From contig JALHRF010000008.1 in the NCBI GenBank assembly GCA_022841545.1, forward strand, positions 1 to 51,785: a stretch of 51,785 nt of DNA, in the 5' to 3' direction. How positions within the stretch are numbered: position 1 is the stretch's first letter; each line of letters begins with the position of its first letter. Below, one piece after another: positions 34,479-43,369 of the stretch. The position numbers and the translations under genes were made by a program. Origin of the DNA: Bauldia sp. (GTDB taxonomy: Bacteria > Pseudomonadota > Alphaproteobacteria > Rhizobiales > Kaistiaceae). The notes under the pieces were generated by a model that saw only the letters and a program-made list of their open reading frames with translations, ran no database searches and was not told the DNA's origin.

Positions 34479-34979
34479 CTACCCCAGCGTCTTCGCCGTG
34501 GTCCGCCGGAGCCGGATGGAGAGAATCCGCCCGAGCGCCAGGAGCAGGTCGCGGCCGAGACCGGGATTTCTATCGGCGAAGGCGGAAAACTGCTCCGGCG
34601 TGAGCGTTGCCACCGCGCAGTCGCGCACGGCCCAGGCGCCGGCCGAGCGTGGTCCGCCGTCGAAGAAGGATTGCTCGCCCACCACCGAGCCGGCGCCGAA
34701 GCGCGCCAGCCGTCCAAAGCTCTGCCCGTCGCTCGCATGCGCCATGACCTCGACCTCGCCATCGAGCACGATGCAGAGGGACCGGTCGGCCGTGCCACGG
34801 AGGATCACCGCCTCCCCTGCCGCAATGCGCCTCAATCCGGCGGCATCGAGCAGCCGCTCCCAGTCCGCGTCGCTCCAGTGCGGCAGGGACAGCCGGTCGC
34901 TCCCCGCGTCCATTCGGCCTGTGTCGCGGAGCGCGGCGATCGCCCGCTCCAGTTCCGTTGCCTGCGCCTGTTCCGCCAT
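34479..34979 (-). CDS. Cyclic-nucleotide-binding domain protein without output domain
   Basis: 166 residues. Residues ~30-150 form a cNMP-binding fold: LRRIAAGEAVILRGTADRSLCIVLDGEVEVM and the phosphate-binding cassette region GSVVGEQSFFDGGPRSAGAWA, which keeps the Glu and Arg. There is no helix-turn-helix or other output domain, so it must act through a partner. GGAGA is 5-6 bases before the ATG. Divergent from the AEC transporter. Confidence 0.85.
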   Translation of the reverse strand: MAEQAQATELERAIAALRDTGRMDAGSDRLSLPHWSDADWERLLDAAGLRRIAAGEAVILRGTADRSLCIVLDGEVEVMAHASDGQSFGRLARFGAGSVVGEQSFFDGGPRSAGAWAVRDCAVATLTPEQFSAFADRNPGLGRDLLLALGRILSIRLRRTTAKTLG

Positions 34980-35091
34980 GGTCTCCGCGCGGTGAACGTC
35001 AAAAACGAAGCTTTCGAATTGTACCCCAATCCGGGCATTGCCCCTATAGTCGGGGGTATCGCGACGGAGACCCGGACGGACGGACAAATCG

Positions 35092-36000
35092 ATGAGCAAC
35101 TTCGTCCTGCTCGGGGCGTGCTTCCTGCTCGGCGTTCTCCTCCGCTGGTCGGGCCGGCTCCCCGACAACGCCGCTGCGACCCTCAACGGCTTCGTGGTCA
35201 ACATCTCGCTGCCGGCGCTGACCCTCACCTATGTCCACGGCCTCGAACTCGACAGCAACCTTATCCTGCCGGCGCTGATGGCCTGGATCATGTTCGGCCT
35301 CGGCTGCGCCTTCTTCCTTGTCGCCGGCCGCGTCCTCCGCTTTTCGCCCGCCACCACCGGCGGCCTGATGCTGACCGGCGGCCTCGCCAACACCTCCTTC
35401 ATCGGCCTTCCGATGATCCAGACCTTCTACGGGGCCGAATATCTCGGCCTCGGCATCCTCATCGACCAGGTCGGGTCCTACTTCGTGCTCTCGACCCTCG
35501 GCATCCTCGTCGCCTCGTACTACTCGTCCGGCCATGCGGTGAGCGTGCGGGCGATCGCCCGGAAGATCCTGCTGTTCACGCCGTTCCAGGCCTTCGTGCT
35601 GGCGCTCCTGCTGATGCCGGTCGAGTACCCGGCCTGGCTCGACGCGCTGTTCAGGCAGCTCGGCGCGACGCTGGTCCCGATCGCGCTGGTCTCGGTCGGC
35701 TACCAGCTCCACCTCAGCCAAGTGCGCGGCAAGGCGCTGCCGCTGACGTTCGGCCTCGTCTTCAAGCTCGTCCTCGCCCCGGCGCTGATCCTCCTCCTCT
35801 TCGCCGGCCTCTTCGGTGATCGCGGCGAGATTCTGCAGGTGACGGTGTTCGAGGCGGCGATGCCGCCGATGATCGGCGCGAGCATCGTCGCCATGGACCA
35901 CGAGCTCGACCCGCCGCTCCTGACCCTGATGGTCGGCATCGGCATTCCGCTCGCCTTCCTCACCCTGCCGCTCTGGCACCAGGTGCTTGGCCTGTTTTGA
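35092..36000 (+). CDS. AEC-family transporter (auxin efflux carrier-like)
   Basis: 302 residues with about ten membrane segments. Marks include [20 protein letters not shown], the crossover motif [19 protein letters not shown], and in the second half [23 protein letters not shown]. Bacterial relatives export malonate, malate or other small acids; substrate here unknown. It is divergent from a cyclic-nucleotide-binding protein with a 112-base shared control region. Confidence 0.88.
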   Translation: MSNFVLLGACFLLGVLLRWSGRLPDNAAATLNGFVVNISLPALTLTYVHGLELDSNLILPALMAWIMFGLGCAFFLVAGRVLRFSPATTGGLMLTGGLANTSFIGLPMIQTFYGAEYLGLGILIDQVGSYFVLSTLGILVASYYSSGHAVSVRAIARKILLFTPFQAFVLALLLMPVEYPAWLDALFRQLGATLVPIALVSVGYQLHLSQVRGKALPLTFGLVFKLVLAPALILLLFAGLFGDRGEILQVTVFEAAMPPMIGASIVAMDHELDPPLLTLMVGIGIPLAFLTLPLWHQVLGLF

Positions 36001-36064
36001 TGTGACAATCAGGGCCCGCAATGGCACAGAGAGGCGCTATTCCACCATCGTCCGGACGCCCGCC

Positions 36065-36814
36065 ATGCCCTGCCATCTCTCCGTCAACCTCAACGCGATC
36101 GCCATGCTCCGGAACCGGCGTAACCTGCCGTGGCCGAGCGTCGTCGGCATGGGGCGGACCGCGCTCCAGGCCGGCGCCCATGGGCTCACGGTTCATCCCC
36201 GCCCCGACGAGCGGCACATCCGCCGCACCGACGTGCCCGAGATCGCGGCGCTCATCGCGACCGAGTTCCCTGACCGCGAATTCAATATCGAGGGCAATCC
36301 CGACGCCCGGTTCGTCGAGCTGGTCGAGGCGGTGAGGCCGGCGCAGGTGACGCTGGTCCCCGACGACATCCGTCAGTCGACCTCCGACCATGGCTGGAAC
36401 ATCGACGCCCACCAGGTCTTCCTCAAGGCGATCGTCGGCCGGCTCAAGGATGCCGGGATGCGGGTATCGCTGTTCATCGACGCGGTGCCGGACGTTGCGC
36501 ATCTCGCCGCCGAGGTCGGCGCCGACCGGGTCGAGATCTACACCGGCCCCTATGGCGACGCGCTCGATCCCGGCGACGCGGAACTCGAACTGGAAAAGGT
36601 CATCATGACCGGCAACGCCGCCCGTGACGCCGGCCTCGGGCTCAATGCCGGACATGACCTGACGCTGTCGAACCTGCCGCCGCTCGCCGCCGCCCTGCCG
36701 CATCTCGCCGAAGTCTCGATCGGCCATGCGCTGGTCGCGGATGCGCTGATCTACGGCATGGCCGACGCAGTTCGGCGCTACCGCGCGGCCTGCGGCAACC
36801 CGGTGCGCGCGTGA
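36065..36814 (+). CDS. pdxJ: Pyridoxine 5'-phosphate synthase
   Basis: 249 residues. Ring-closing step of the DXP-dependent vitamin B6 pathway, using 3-amino-2-oxopropyl phosphate and deoxyxylulose phosphate. TIM-barrel marks: [53 protein letters not shown] and [12 protein letters not shown]. The family normally starts at this ATG; an upstream frame is extraneous. The GTG of the next gene overlaps its stop region (GTGA). Confidence 0.95.
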   Translation: MPCHLSVNLNAIAMLRNRRNLPWPSVVGMGRTALQAGAHGLTVHPRPDERHIRRTDVPEIAALIATEFPDREFNIEGNPDARFVELVEAVRPAQVTLVPDDIRQSTSDHGWNIDAHQVFLKAIVGRLKDAGMRVSLFIDAVPDVAHLAAEVGADRVEIYTGPYGDALDPGDAELELEKVIMTGNAARDAGLGLNAGHDLTLSNLPPLAAALPHLAEVSIGHALVADALIYGMADAVRRYRAACGNPVRA

Positions 36815-37854
36815 CGGCTGCGCCCGGGAAAGGCGCGGTCATGGCGCGCGGCGGCAAGCGACGGCGAAAGGCGGAGGCGGGCAAGGCGGCCGGCCCGCCG
36901 CCTGCCGCGACGATGAAGGATGGCAAGGCGGCGAAGTCCGGCGCCGCCAAGCAATCGCGGCTCGTACCGCGTCCGCTCCCTGACCGTCCCGACAGCGGCC
37001 CCGACTTCTTCTGCATCGGGGCTCAGAAGGGCGGCACCCGCTGGCTCTACGACCAGCTCCAGCTTCACCCGGACTTCTGGATGCCCCCGGTCAAGGAACT
37101 CCACTATTTTGACCGCCGGGCCCCATCCGCCTTCTCCGTGAACCTCGGCCGCCGGGCGGAGGAGAACCTCAAGCGGACCAACCGGCGGCAGGAGACGCTC
37201 GCGCTCCGACCGCTCGACGAGCGCGACATCGACTTCCTCCACGCCTATGTGCACATGCCCTGGTGGCGCACCGCCCTCGACGCCTATGCGCGTCTCTTCG
37301 CCTTGAAGGGTGATCTCCTCTCCGGCGATATCACGCCCGACTACTCGACCCTTACCGAGCGCCAGATTTCGCGGATCATGCGCCGCTTCCCGCAGGCCAA
37401 GATCGTGTTCATCGCCCGCGACCCGGTCGAGCGGGTCTGGTCGCACCTCACCATGCACATGCGGCGCGGCACGATCGCCCGCGACCTTGACGCCGGCGCA
37501 GTGATGCGCCTCCTCCGGCAACGCTTCGTCGTCGAACGGAGCTATCCGAGCCGGATCGTCGCGCGCTGGCGGCGGCATGTCCCGGACGAACGGTTCGGGC
37601 TCTACCTGTTCGACGACCTCGTCGCCGATCCGGACGGCCTCCGCCGGCGGATATTGTCGTTCCTCGGTGGCGACCCGGCGAAGGAAAGCAGCATCATCAA
37701 CGCCGCCTTCAACCGCAAGGAGGATCGCGAGAAGGCGCCGCTTTCCCCGGAGGTTCGGGCCGAGATCGCCCGCCACTTCGCGGCCGAGCTCAGGGCGGCC
37801 GGAGACGCTTTTGGCGGTGCAGCAATGGCCTGGTCGGCGAAGTACGGGCTGTGA
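36811..37854 (+). CDS. Sulfotransferase-domain protein
   Basis: 347 residues. A basic, Lys/Ala/Gly-rich N terminus (~50 residues) precedes a PAPS-dependent sulfotransferase fold: 5'-phosphosulfate loop [18 protein letters not shown] and 3'-phosphate motif [20 protein letters not shown], then [23 protein letters not shown]. It would transfer sulfate to a glycan, lipid or small molecule. Start at GTG overlapping pdxJ (GTGA) or ATG 36841; both leave the domain intact. No link to B6 synthesis is evident. Confidence 0.87.
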   Translation: MTAAPGKGAVMARGGKRRRKAEAGKAAGPPPAATMKDGKAAKSGAAKQSRLVPRPLPDRPDSGPDFFCIGAQKGGTRWLYDQLQLHPDFWMPPVKELHYFDRRAPSAFSVNLGRRAEENLKRTNRRQETLALRPLDERDIDFLHAYVHMPWWRTALDAYARLFALKGDLLSGDITPDYSTLTERQISRIMRRFPQAKIVFIARDPVERVWSHLTMHMRRGTIARDLDAGAVMRLLRQRFVVERSYPSRIVARWRRHVPDERFGLYLFDDLVADPDGLRRRILSFLGGDPAKESSIINAAFNRKEDREKAPLSPEVRAEIARHFAAELRAAGDAFGGAAMAWSAKYGL

Positions 37855-37996
37855 GCAGAGATCGGTGGAGGTTAACCACATAAGCATCTGAGATTGCAGG
37901 TGAACCTGCCTTGGAAAAATATTCCGCCAGCGGCGTTTTTAAGCGCTGGCGCGGGCGATTTTCCATGGCAAACTGAGGCCTCTCAGGAGGTCAGGA

Positions 37997-38668
37997 ATGG
38001 CGGTAACGCGGCACTTGGGGCTGGGCGTCATCGAGACGCGCTGGTTCAATGAGCATCACCACACGGTGAGGCCGCTTTTCGAGTTCCTGTCCTATGCCCT
38101 CAAGAACCGGCCGGACGCCTTCACCTATGAGCGCTTCGTCGGCGCCACCTCGTTTCGCGAGGCGGTCCGGTTCATGACGGGAAGCGGCGATGTCGACTAT
38201 CTCTACATCGCCGCCCATGGCGACTTCGGCAAGATCGAGGCGCCCGACGGCTCCGGGCTGTCGCGGACGTTCCTCAGGAACACGATCTGCGAGGTCAACC
38301 GGAAGGGGGGCCGGCGCCTCAAGGGCGTGCTCTTCGGCTCCTGCAAGTTCGGCGACGCGCGGAACCTGATCGAGGTGCTCCGCCCCTCCAAGGTGCGCGG
38401 CCAGACGGTCAAGAACCGCCTGGTCTGGGCGGCGGGCTACAGCGAGGAGATCGACTATACGCGGAGCTCGCTCTTCGACATCTATTTCTACGACCTCCTG
38501 TTCCGCAGCGCCAATGGCGGCGACGAGATCACCCGGCTCGAAAACACGGTGAATCGGCTGAACCAGGCGCTGCCGGGAATGGTCGACAGCCTGTCGCTCT
38601 CGATCATCGCAAGGCTGCCGAATGGCAAGTACCGGAACATCATCCAGGACGAAATCTACACGGACTGA
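37997..38668 (+). CDS. Stand-alone caspase/CHAT-like protein (predicted clan CD cysteine peptidase fold)
   Basis: 223 residues. After an opening strand GVIETRW and a helix, the hydrophobic strand VDYLYIAAHG ends in His74-Gly75, and a later strand LKGVLFGSCKFGD ends in Cys116. A strand-His-Gly followed by a strand-Ser-Cys is the catalytic dyad layout of caspase/CHAT proteins. No repeats, TPR or membrane segment. AGGAGG lies 7 bases upstream of the ATG. The DUF2461 gene begins 2 bases after its stop. The fold call rests on motif reading only. Confidence 0.6.
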   Translation: MAVTRHLGLGVIETRWFNEHHHTVRPLFEFLSYALKNRPDAFTYERFVGATSFREAVRFMTGSGDVDYLYIAAHGDFGKIEAPDGSGLSRTFLRNTICEVNRKGGRRLKGVLFGSCKFGDARNLIEVLRPSKVRGQTVKNRLVWAAGYSEEIDYTRSSLFDIYFYDLLFRSANGGDEITRLENTVNRLNQALPGMVDSLSLSIIARLPNGKYRNIIQDEIYTD

Positions 38669-38670
38669 AC

Positions 38671-39345
38671 ATGACGGCCTTCACCGGGTTCGGGCCCAAG
38701 GCGCTGCCCTTCTTCGAGGCGCTCAAGTTCCACCAGAGCAAGGCGTGGTTCGACGAGAACCGCGGCCTCTACGAGGAGGATGTGGTCGCGCCGATGGTGG
38801 CGCTGGTCGACGACCTCACCGCAGCCTTTGCGGCCCGCAAGATCCCGCTTCGCGGCGACGGCAAGCGCGCGATGTTCCGACTCAATCGCGACATTCGCTT
38901 CTCGAAGGACAAGAGCCCCTACAAGACCCACGCCGGCGCGGTGATGACCCGCTCGGGCTCGAAGAAGGACCACGGCCTCCTCTACATCCACATCGACCCG
39001 ACGGGCTGCTTCACGGCCGCCGGTTTCTACATGCCGGAGGCGCCGGTGCTCGCCGCGGTCAGGAAGGCGATCGCGGCCCGGCCCGACAAGGCGCAGGTGC
39101 TGCTCGCGCGCCTGGAGAAGAGCGGGCTGGCGCTCGGCGACTTCGACCAGTTGACCCGCCTTCCCAAGGGTTTCGAGGCCCTCAAGGGCGGTCCGCTCGA
39201 CGGCATCATCCGGATGAAATCGTTCGTCGTGGAGGAGAAGCTCCCCGACAAGCTGTTGAAGAGCCCGAAGCTCGCCGACAAGATCATCGACTTCGCCGAG
39301 CGGGCCAGGCCCCTCCTCGACTTCGGCTGGCAGGCGGTGGACTAG
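38671..39345 (+). CDS. DUF2461 (TIGR02453) family protein
   Basis: 224 residues. Family marks: FTGFGPKALPFFEALKFHQSKAWFDENRGLYEEDVVAPM, FRLNRDIRFSKDKSPYKTHAG, and YIHIDPTGCFTAAGFYMPEA. Found widely in bacteria and fungi; no reaction is known. It starts 2 bases after the caspase-like gene, so they form an operon. Its last 4 bases overlap the end of the convergent nucleotidyltransferase gene. Confidence 0.9.
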   Translation: MTAFTGFGPKALPFFEALKFHQSKAWFDENRGLYEEDVVAPMVALVDDLTAAFAARKIPLRGDGKRAMFRLNRDIRFSKDKSPYKTHAGAVMTRSGSKKDHGLLYIHIDPTGCFTAAGFYMPEAPVLAAVRKAIAARPDKAQVLLARLEKSGLALGDFDQLTRLPKGFEALKGGPLDGIIRMKSFVVEEKLPDKLLKSPKLADKIIDFAERARPLLDFGWQAVD

Positions 39346-40106
39346 GGATTGGCCCGGACGGCGCCCCAGTGGCGGAGATGGGCCTCGACGAGAAACGTCT
39401 CGATCACCGGGATGTCGGGCTCGCGCTCGGATGCCTCCACCAGTCGCCGCAGGCGGGCTTCGGCATCGGCGATGAGGCCGAGCACGTCGGCATAGGCGAC
39501 CTCGCCGGATCGTACGGCGCGGAGCACCGCCAGTTCCGGCGGCGGGACGGGCACCGGGATGTGCCCATCCGCCATCAGTGCGATGCCCTGGTAGCCGATC
39601 CGAAGCGCGTGCATCGCGAACTTGGTGTCGTAGCCGTGGCGCGCCACCAGTTCCGGCCGTTTCACCCGCACGCCGAGCTCGCCGGTGAGGCGCTTCTTCT
39701 GCGACACGAGGTAGCTGACGAAGCGCTCCCCGGCCTTCCGGCTGATGAAGGCATCCCGCAATCGCACCAGCGCCTCGCCCGCCTCGGTCATGGTGACATA
39801 GGACGGCAGCCACAGGAGGATCAGCACGCTCGCATTGCCGACGACGGCGAGCCGGCAGAAGCGGCGGAGGCTGTAGAGCGTGAGATCGACATCGCCGGGG
39901 CGGCTACGGACGCCCTCGGGCTGGTCGCGCCGGACATAGTGGTCGAGCGACTCCAGCCCGCAGACCTTGTCGGTCGGCTCGATGAAGACGCCGAGCTCGT
40001 CCCAGTCCGCCTGGTCCTCGAATGCGGTGCCGTTGGCGGTCGATCCGACGATGCCCCGGAGGATTTCGTTGCCGAGGGCAATCTCGCGCGCCGACAGCTT
40101 TGCCAT
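39342..40106 (-). CDS. RlaP-like nucleotidyltransferase (Pol beta superfamily)
   Basis: 254 residues. N-terminal nucleotidyltransferase site: IVGSTANGTA then DWDELGVF, the hG[GS]...DxD pattern with two carboxylates, and DLTLYSLRRFCRLAVVGNASVLILLWLP, typical of the RlaP family (DNA polymerase beta-like proteins first tied to RNA-repair loci). The C-terminal part is helical with KFAMHALRIGYQGIALM. It would transfer a nucleotide to an unknown acceptor. Convergent with DUF2461, stops overlapping by 4 bases. No ligase gene is nearby. Confidence 0.8.
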   Translation of the reverse strand: MAKLSAREIALGNEILRGIVGSTANGTAFEDQADWDELGVFIEPTDKVCGLESLDHYVRRDQPEGVRSRPGDVDLTLYSLRRFCRLAVVGNASVLILLWLPSYVTMTEAGEALVRLRDAFISRKAGERFVSYLVSQKKRLTGELGVRVKRPELVARHGYDTKFAMHALRIGYQGIALMADGHIPVPVPPPELAVLRAVRSGEVAYADVLGLIADAEARLRRLVEASEREPDIPVIETFLVEAHLRHWGAVRANP

Positions 40107-40153
40107 TCTACCAGTCCTCGCACTACCCGCCTGAGAGATGCCCGTGCAACCCG

Positions 40154-40170
40154 CCCCGGATCAAGCCCCG
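40154..40170. repeat. Degenerate copy of the CCCCGGATCAAG palindrome
   Basis: CCCCGGATCAAGCCCCG shares the core of the perfect hairpin at 32476-32496 but has lost part of one arm. It lies in the 183-base gap between the nucleotidyltransferase gene and ilvC; the rest of that gap shows no gene. Confidence 0.45.
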
Positions 40171-40241
40171 TGTGACGGCAGAAACAGTGCATCGCACATT
40201 GCGCGGCGGCCCTCCGCCCGCTAGAAACGCCGCGGATTTAA

Positions 40242-41309
<1,068 letters not shown>

Positions 41310-41450
41310 GGAGAACGGAGGGCGGGGCGTGGCCATCTTCTCCGGCACGCCCCGAACAGGTGACCGGCACGCGCGCCGCCCGCTCCATGGCCCGGCGGAC
41401 CCGCCGCCTTGTCCGTTGACGGGCGGAGCGTGCCGGTTTCACAGGGATTC

Positions 41451-43241
41451 ATGACTTTGACAGCCGGACAAGACGGGTTCAGCCCCAGCCTATCTGGCGT
41501 CCTCGCGAAGCCTTGGCCCTTCGTCGACTTCGTGTACGATGTGGCTGCCGGGACCGGGATAGACATTCCGGAGATCCCGGGGGGCAACCTGATTTGTCTG
41601 CATTTTTCAGGCCTCGGGCTGTTCGGCAACGAACTACTTTCCTCCGCGGATGACCTCTCGGAACGACTGAGAGGCGGCAGGCTGACCTTGCCCGACCTGA
41701 TTTCGGGAACCGGGTATTTCACGCTTGTGCTTCTGGACAGGGGAGAGCTGTTGTTTCTGACCGACTTCCTCGGTCTCGAGCACCTTTACATCTATGACGG
41801 CCCCCGCGGCGCCATCATCAGCAACCGCCTCCACGCGACGATCGCGTATTTGCAGGCCGAGAAGATCGAGCGGAAACTCAACGTCACCTACGCGGCCATG
41901 GCGCTTTGGTCGGGCCATGCTTTCTTCCGCCAATGCCACGCCCACGAACTTGCCGTCTCCGGCCTCTCCCTCGTCCCGGTGGATTGCTATCTCGCGGTCG
42001 CCAACGGCCGGGTGCAGACCAGGCGGAAACCGCTGTTGGCGGAGGCCTTCGAAGGGGTAAGCGGCTCGTACGACTCCCTGCTCGACGAGGCGGCCGACCA
42101 GATCATGAACAGTGTCGCCGCAATAGGCGATTCCGGTCGGTTCGACCTTGTCTACGCGGACCTCTCCGGAGGGCGGGACTCGCGCATCGTGTTCGGTGCG
42201 CTTTCGAGGCTGGGCAAAATCGCGGCGACGCCGATCCGGACGAAGGACATTCCCGGCTCAAGCGACCTGAAAAACGCGCTCAGGATCGTGGAATACTACC
42301 GTGCACCCATATACGCCGGCGATCCGAGCGGTCCGGAAATCTCTGTCGAGGAACCAGCCTACGCCTTGAGGCAGTGGCGTTCCTATTATATGGGCATGTA
42401 TCACAAGACCTCGGTCGCGCCCTGGTCCATCCGCGGCGCCGGTCGTTCCGTTCGACTCTCCGGGGGCTGCGGGGAAATCTATCGTTCGTTCTGGTCGCAA
42501 TGGCTCAGCAGGGCGCTGGCGGAAGCGAAGCCGCACGAAACGATCGATGTCGTCTTCGAACGACTGCTTCCCGACTACCCGCAAGCGCATCGCCGCGCGG
42601 CGGCGGCCGCATTCGCCGACTGCATTCTGTCCTTGCCCGGCGAAACGGCGGTCGAAAAGCTCGACAATCACTATCTCTTCTTCAGGAATCGAACGCATTT
42701 CGGCATGCGCGCCCGAGAGATTCAGGTGACAGGCTTTTCCTGGGCGCCGCTGGTTTCCCCGGCGCTCTTGCTAGCCTCGCGAAAGCTTCCCTGGGATCAG
42801 CGCCGCACCGGAAAGGTCCTGTTCGACGTTCTCGATCGCCTTGCTCCGGAACTGAACCACTTCAAGTACGACGGGGACCCCTGGCCCAAGGAATTCCTGC
42901 GGGCGTCCCGATGGAAAGGTCCCAGGAAGCTTGGGACCGATTTCGATCGCGAGGCCATCGAGGGGCGGTGGAGAGATGCCCAGGCGGCAACGGCGCGCGC
43001 CAGCGCCACTAGGCAACGCGTGACCGCGCGGCCATTCACCCCCGCCGGTATCAAACCGCTTGCGAGGTCCGAAACTGCGGAAGCGCTCGAGCGGATCATC
43101 TCGTTCTCGCCGGAGCTTGCCTCAATTCTCGGGCCGCGCTTCGCTGAGGAGACGCTGGCCCTGTTCGATCGTTCGGACGAGAAGCACTGGCTTCTGCTCA
43201 TGTCGAAGATCGTGTCCTTATCCGATCTCGTCCTGGATTGA
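41451..43241 (+). CDS. Asparagine-synthetase-like protein lacking the N-terminal glutaminase cysteine
   Basis: About 596 residues. The N-terminal ~220 residues follow the Ntn glutamine-amidotransferase-like fold (FTLVLLDRGELLFLTDFLGLEHLYIYDG) but there is no Cys at position 2, so it cannot use glutamine in the usual way. The ATP-pyrophosphatase half has the PP-loop YADLSGGRDSRIVFGAL and LSGGCGEIYRS. Predicted to adenylate a carboxylate and form an amide. Lower GC than its neighbours. No precursor peptide, protease or glycan cluster is adjacent, so the substrate is open. An upstream start at 41409 is possible. Confidence 0.78.
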   Translation: MTLTAGQDGFSPSLSGVLAKPWPFVDFVYDVAAGTGIDIPEIPGGNLICLHFSGLGLFGNELLSSADDLSERLRGGRLTLPDLISGTGYFTLVLLDRGELLFLTDFLGLEHLYIYDGPRGAIISNRLHATIAYLQAEKIERKLNVTYAAMALWSGHAFFRQCHAHELAVSGLSLVPVDCYLAVANGRVQTRRKPLLAEAFEGVSGSYDSLLDEAADQIMNSVAAIGDSGRFDLVYADLSGGRDSRIVFGALSRLGKIAATPIRTKDIPGSSDLKNALRIVEYYRAPIYAGDPSGPEISVEEPAYALRQWRSYYMGMYHKTSVAPWSIRGAGRSVRLSGGCGEIYRSFWSQWLSRALAEAKPHETIDVVFERLLPDYPQAHRRAAAAAFADCILSLPGETAVEKLDNHYLFFRNRTHFGMRAREIQVTGFSWAPLVSPALLLASRKLPWDQRRTGKVLFDVLDRLAPELNHFKYDGDPWPKEFLRASRWKGPRKLGTDFDREAIEGRWRDAQAATARASATRQRVTARPFTPAGIKPLARSETAEALERIISFSPELASILGPRFAEETLALFDRSDEKHWLLLMSKIVSLSDLVLD

Positions 43242-43369
43242 CCGCTCGCTACGCCGTTGTCGGGTCGGTTGATTTCAGTTCGATCAGCCACTCCCCTCCC
43301 CTTCGCCCCCTTGCGGCCCCATCTGTTGCTATAGTGTTCCCTTGAGATTCGTGGACCTGTAGCGCCCTG

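Noticed and set aside
39342..40106. RlaP-type protein as part of an RNA-repair operon
   Set aside because: No RNA ligase or kinase gene is adjacent, and the gene is convergent with rather than co-transcribed with its neighbours.
41325..41353. GGGGCGTG/CACGCCCC hairpin after ilvC as intrinsic terminator
   Set aside because: No T-run follows; it may only stabilise the 3' end.
41310..43241. Lasso-peptide cluster around the asparagine-synthetase-like gene
   Set aside because: No precursor peptide, leader-binding protein or leader peptidase is found between ilvC and uvrD.
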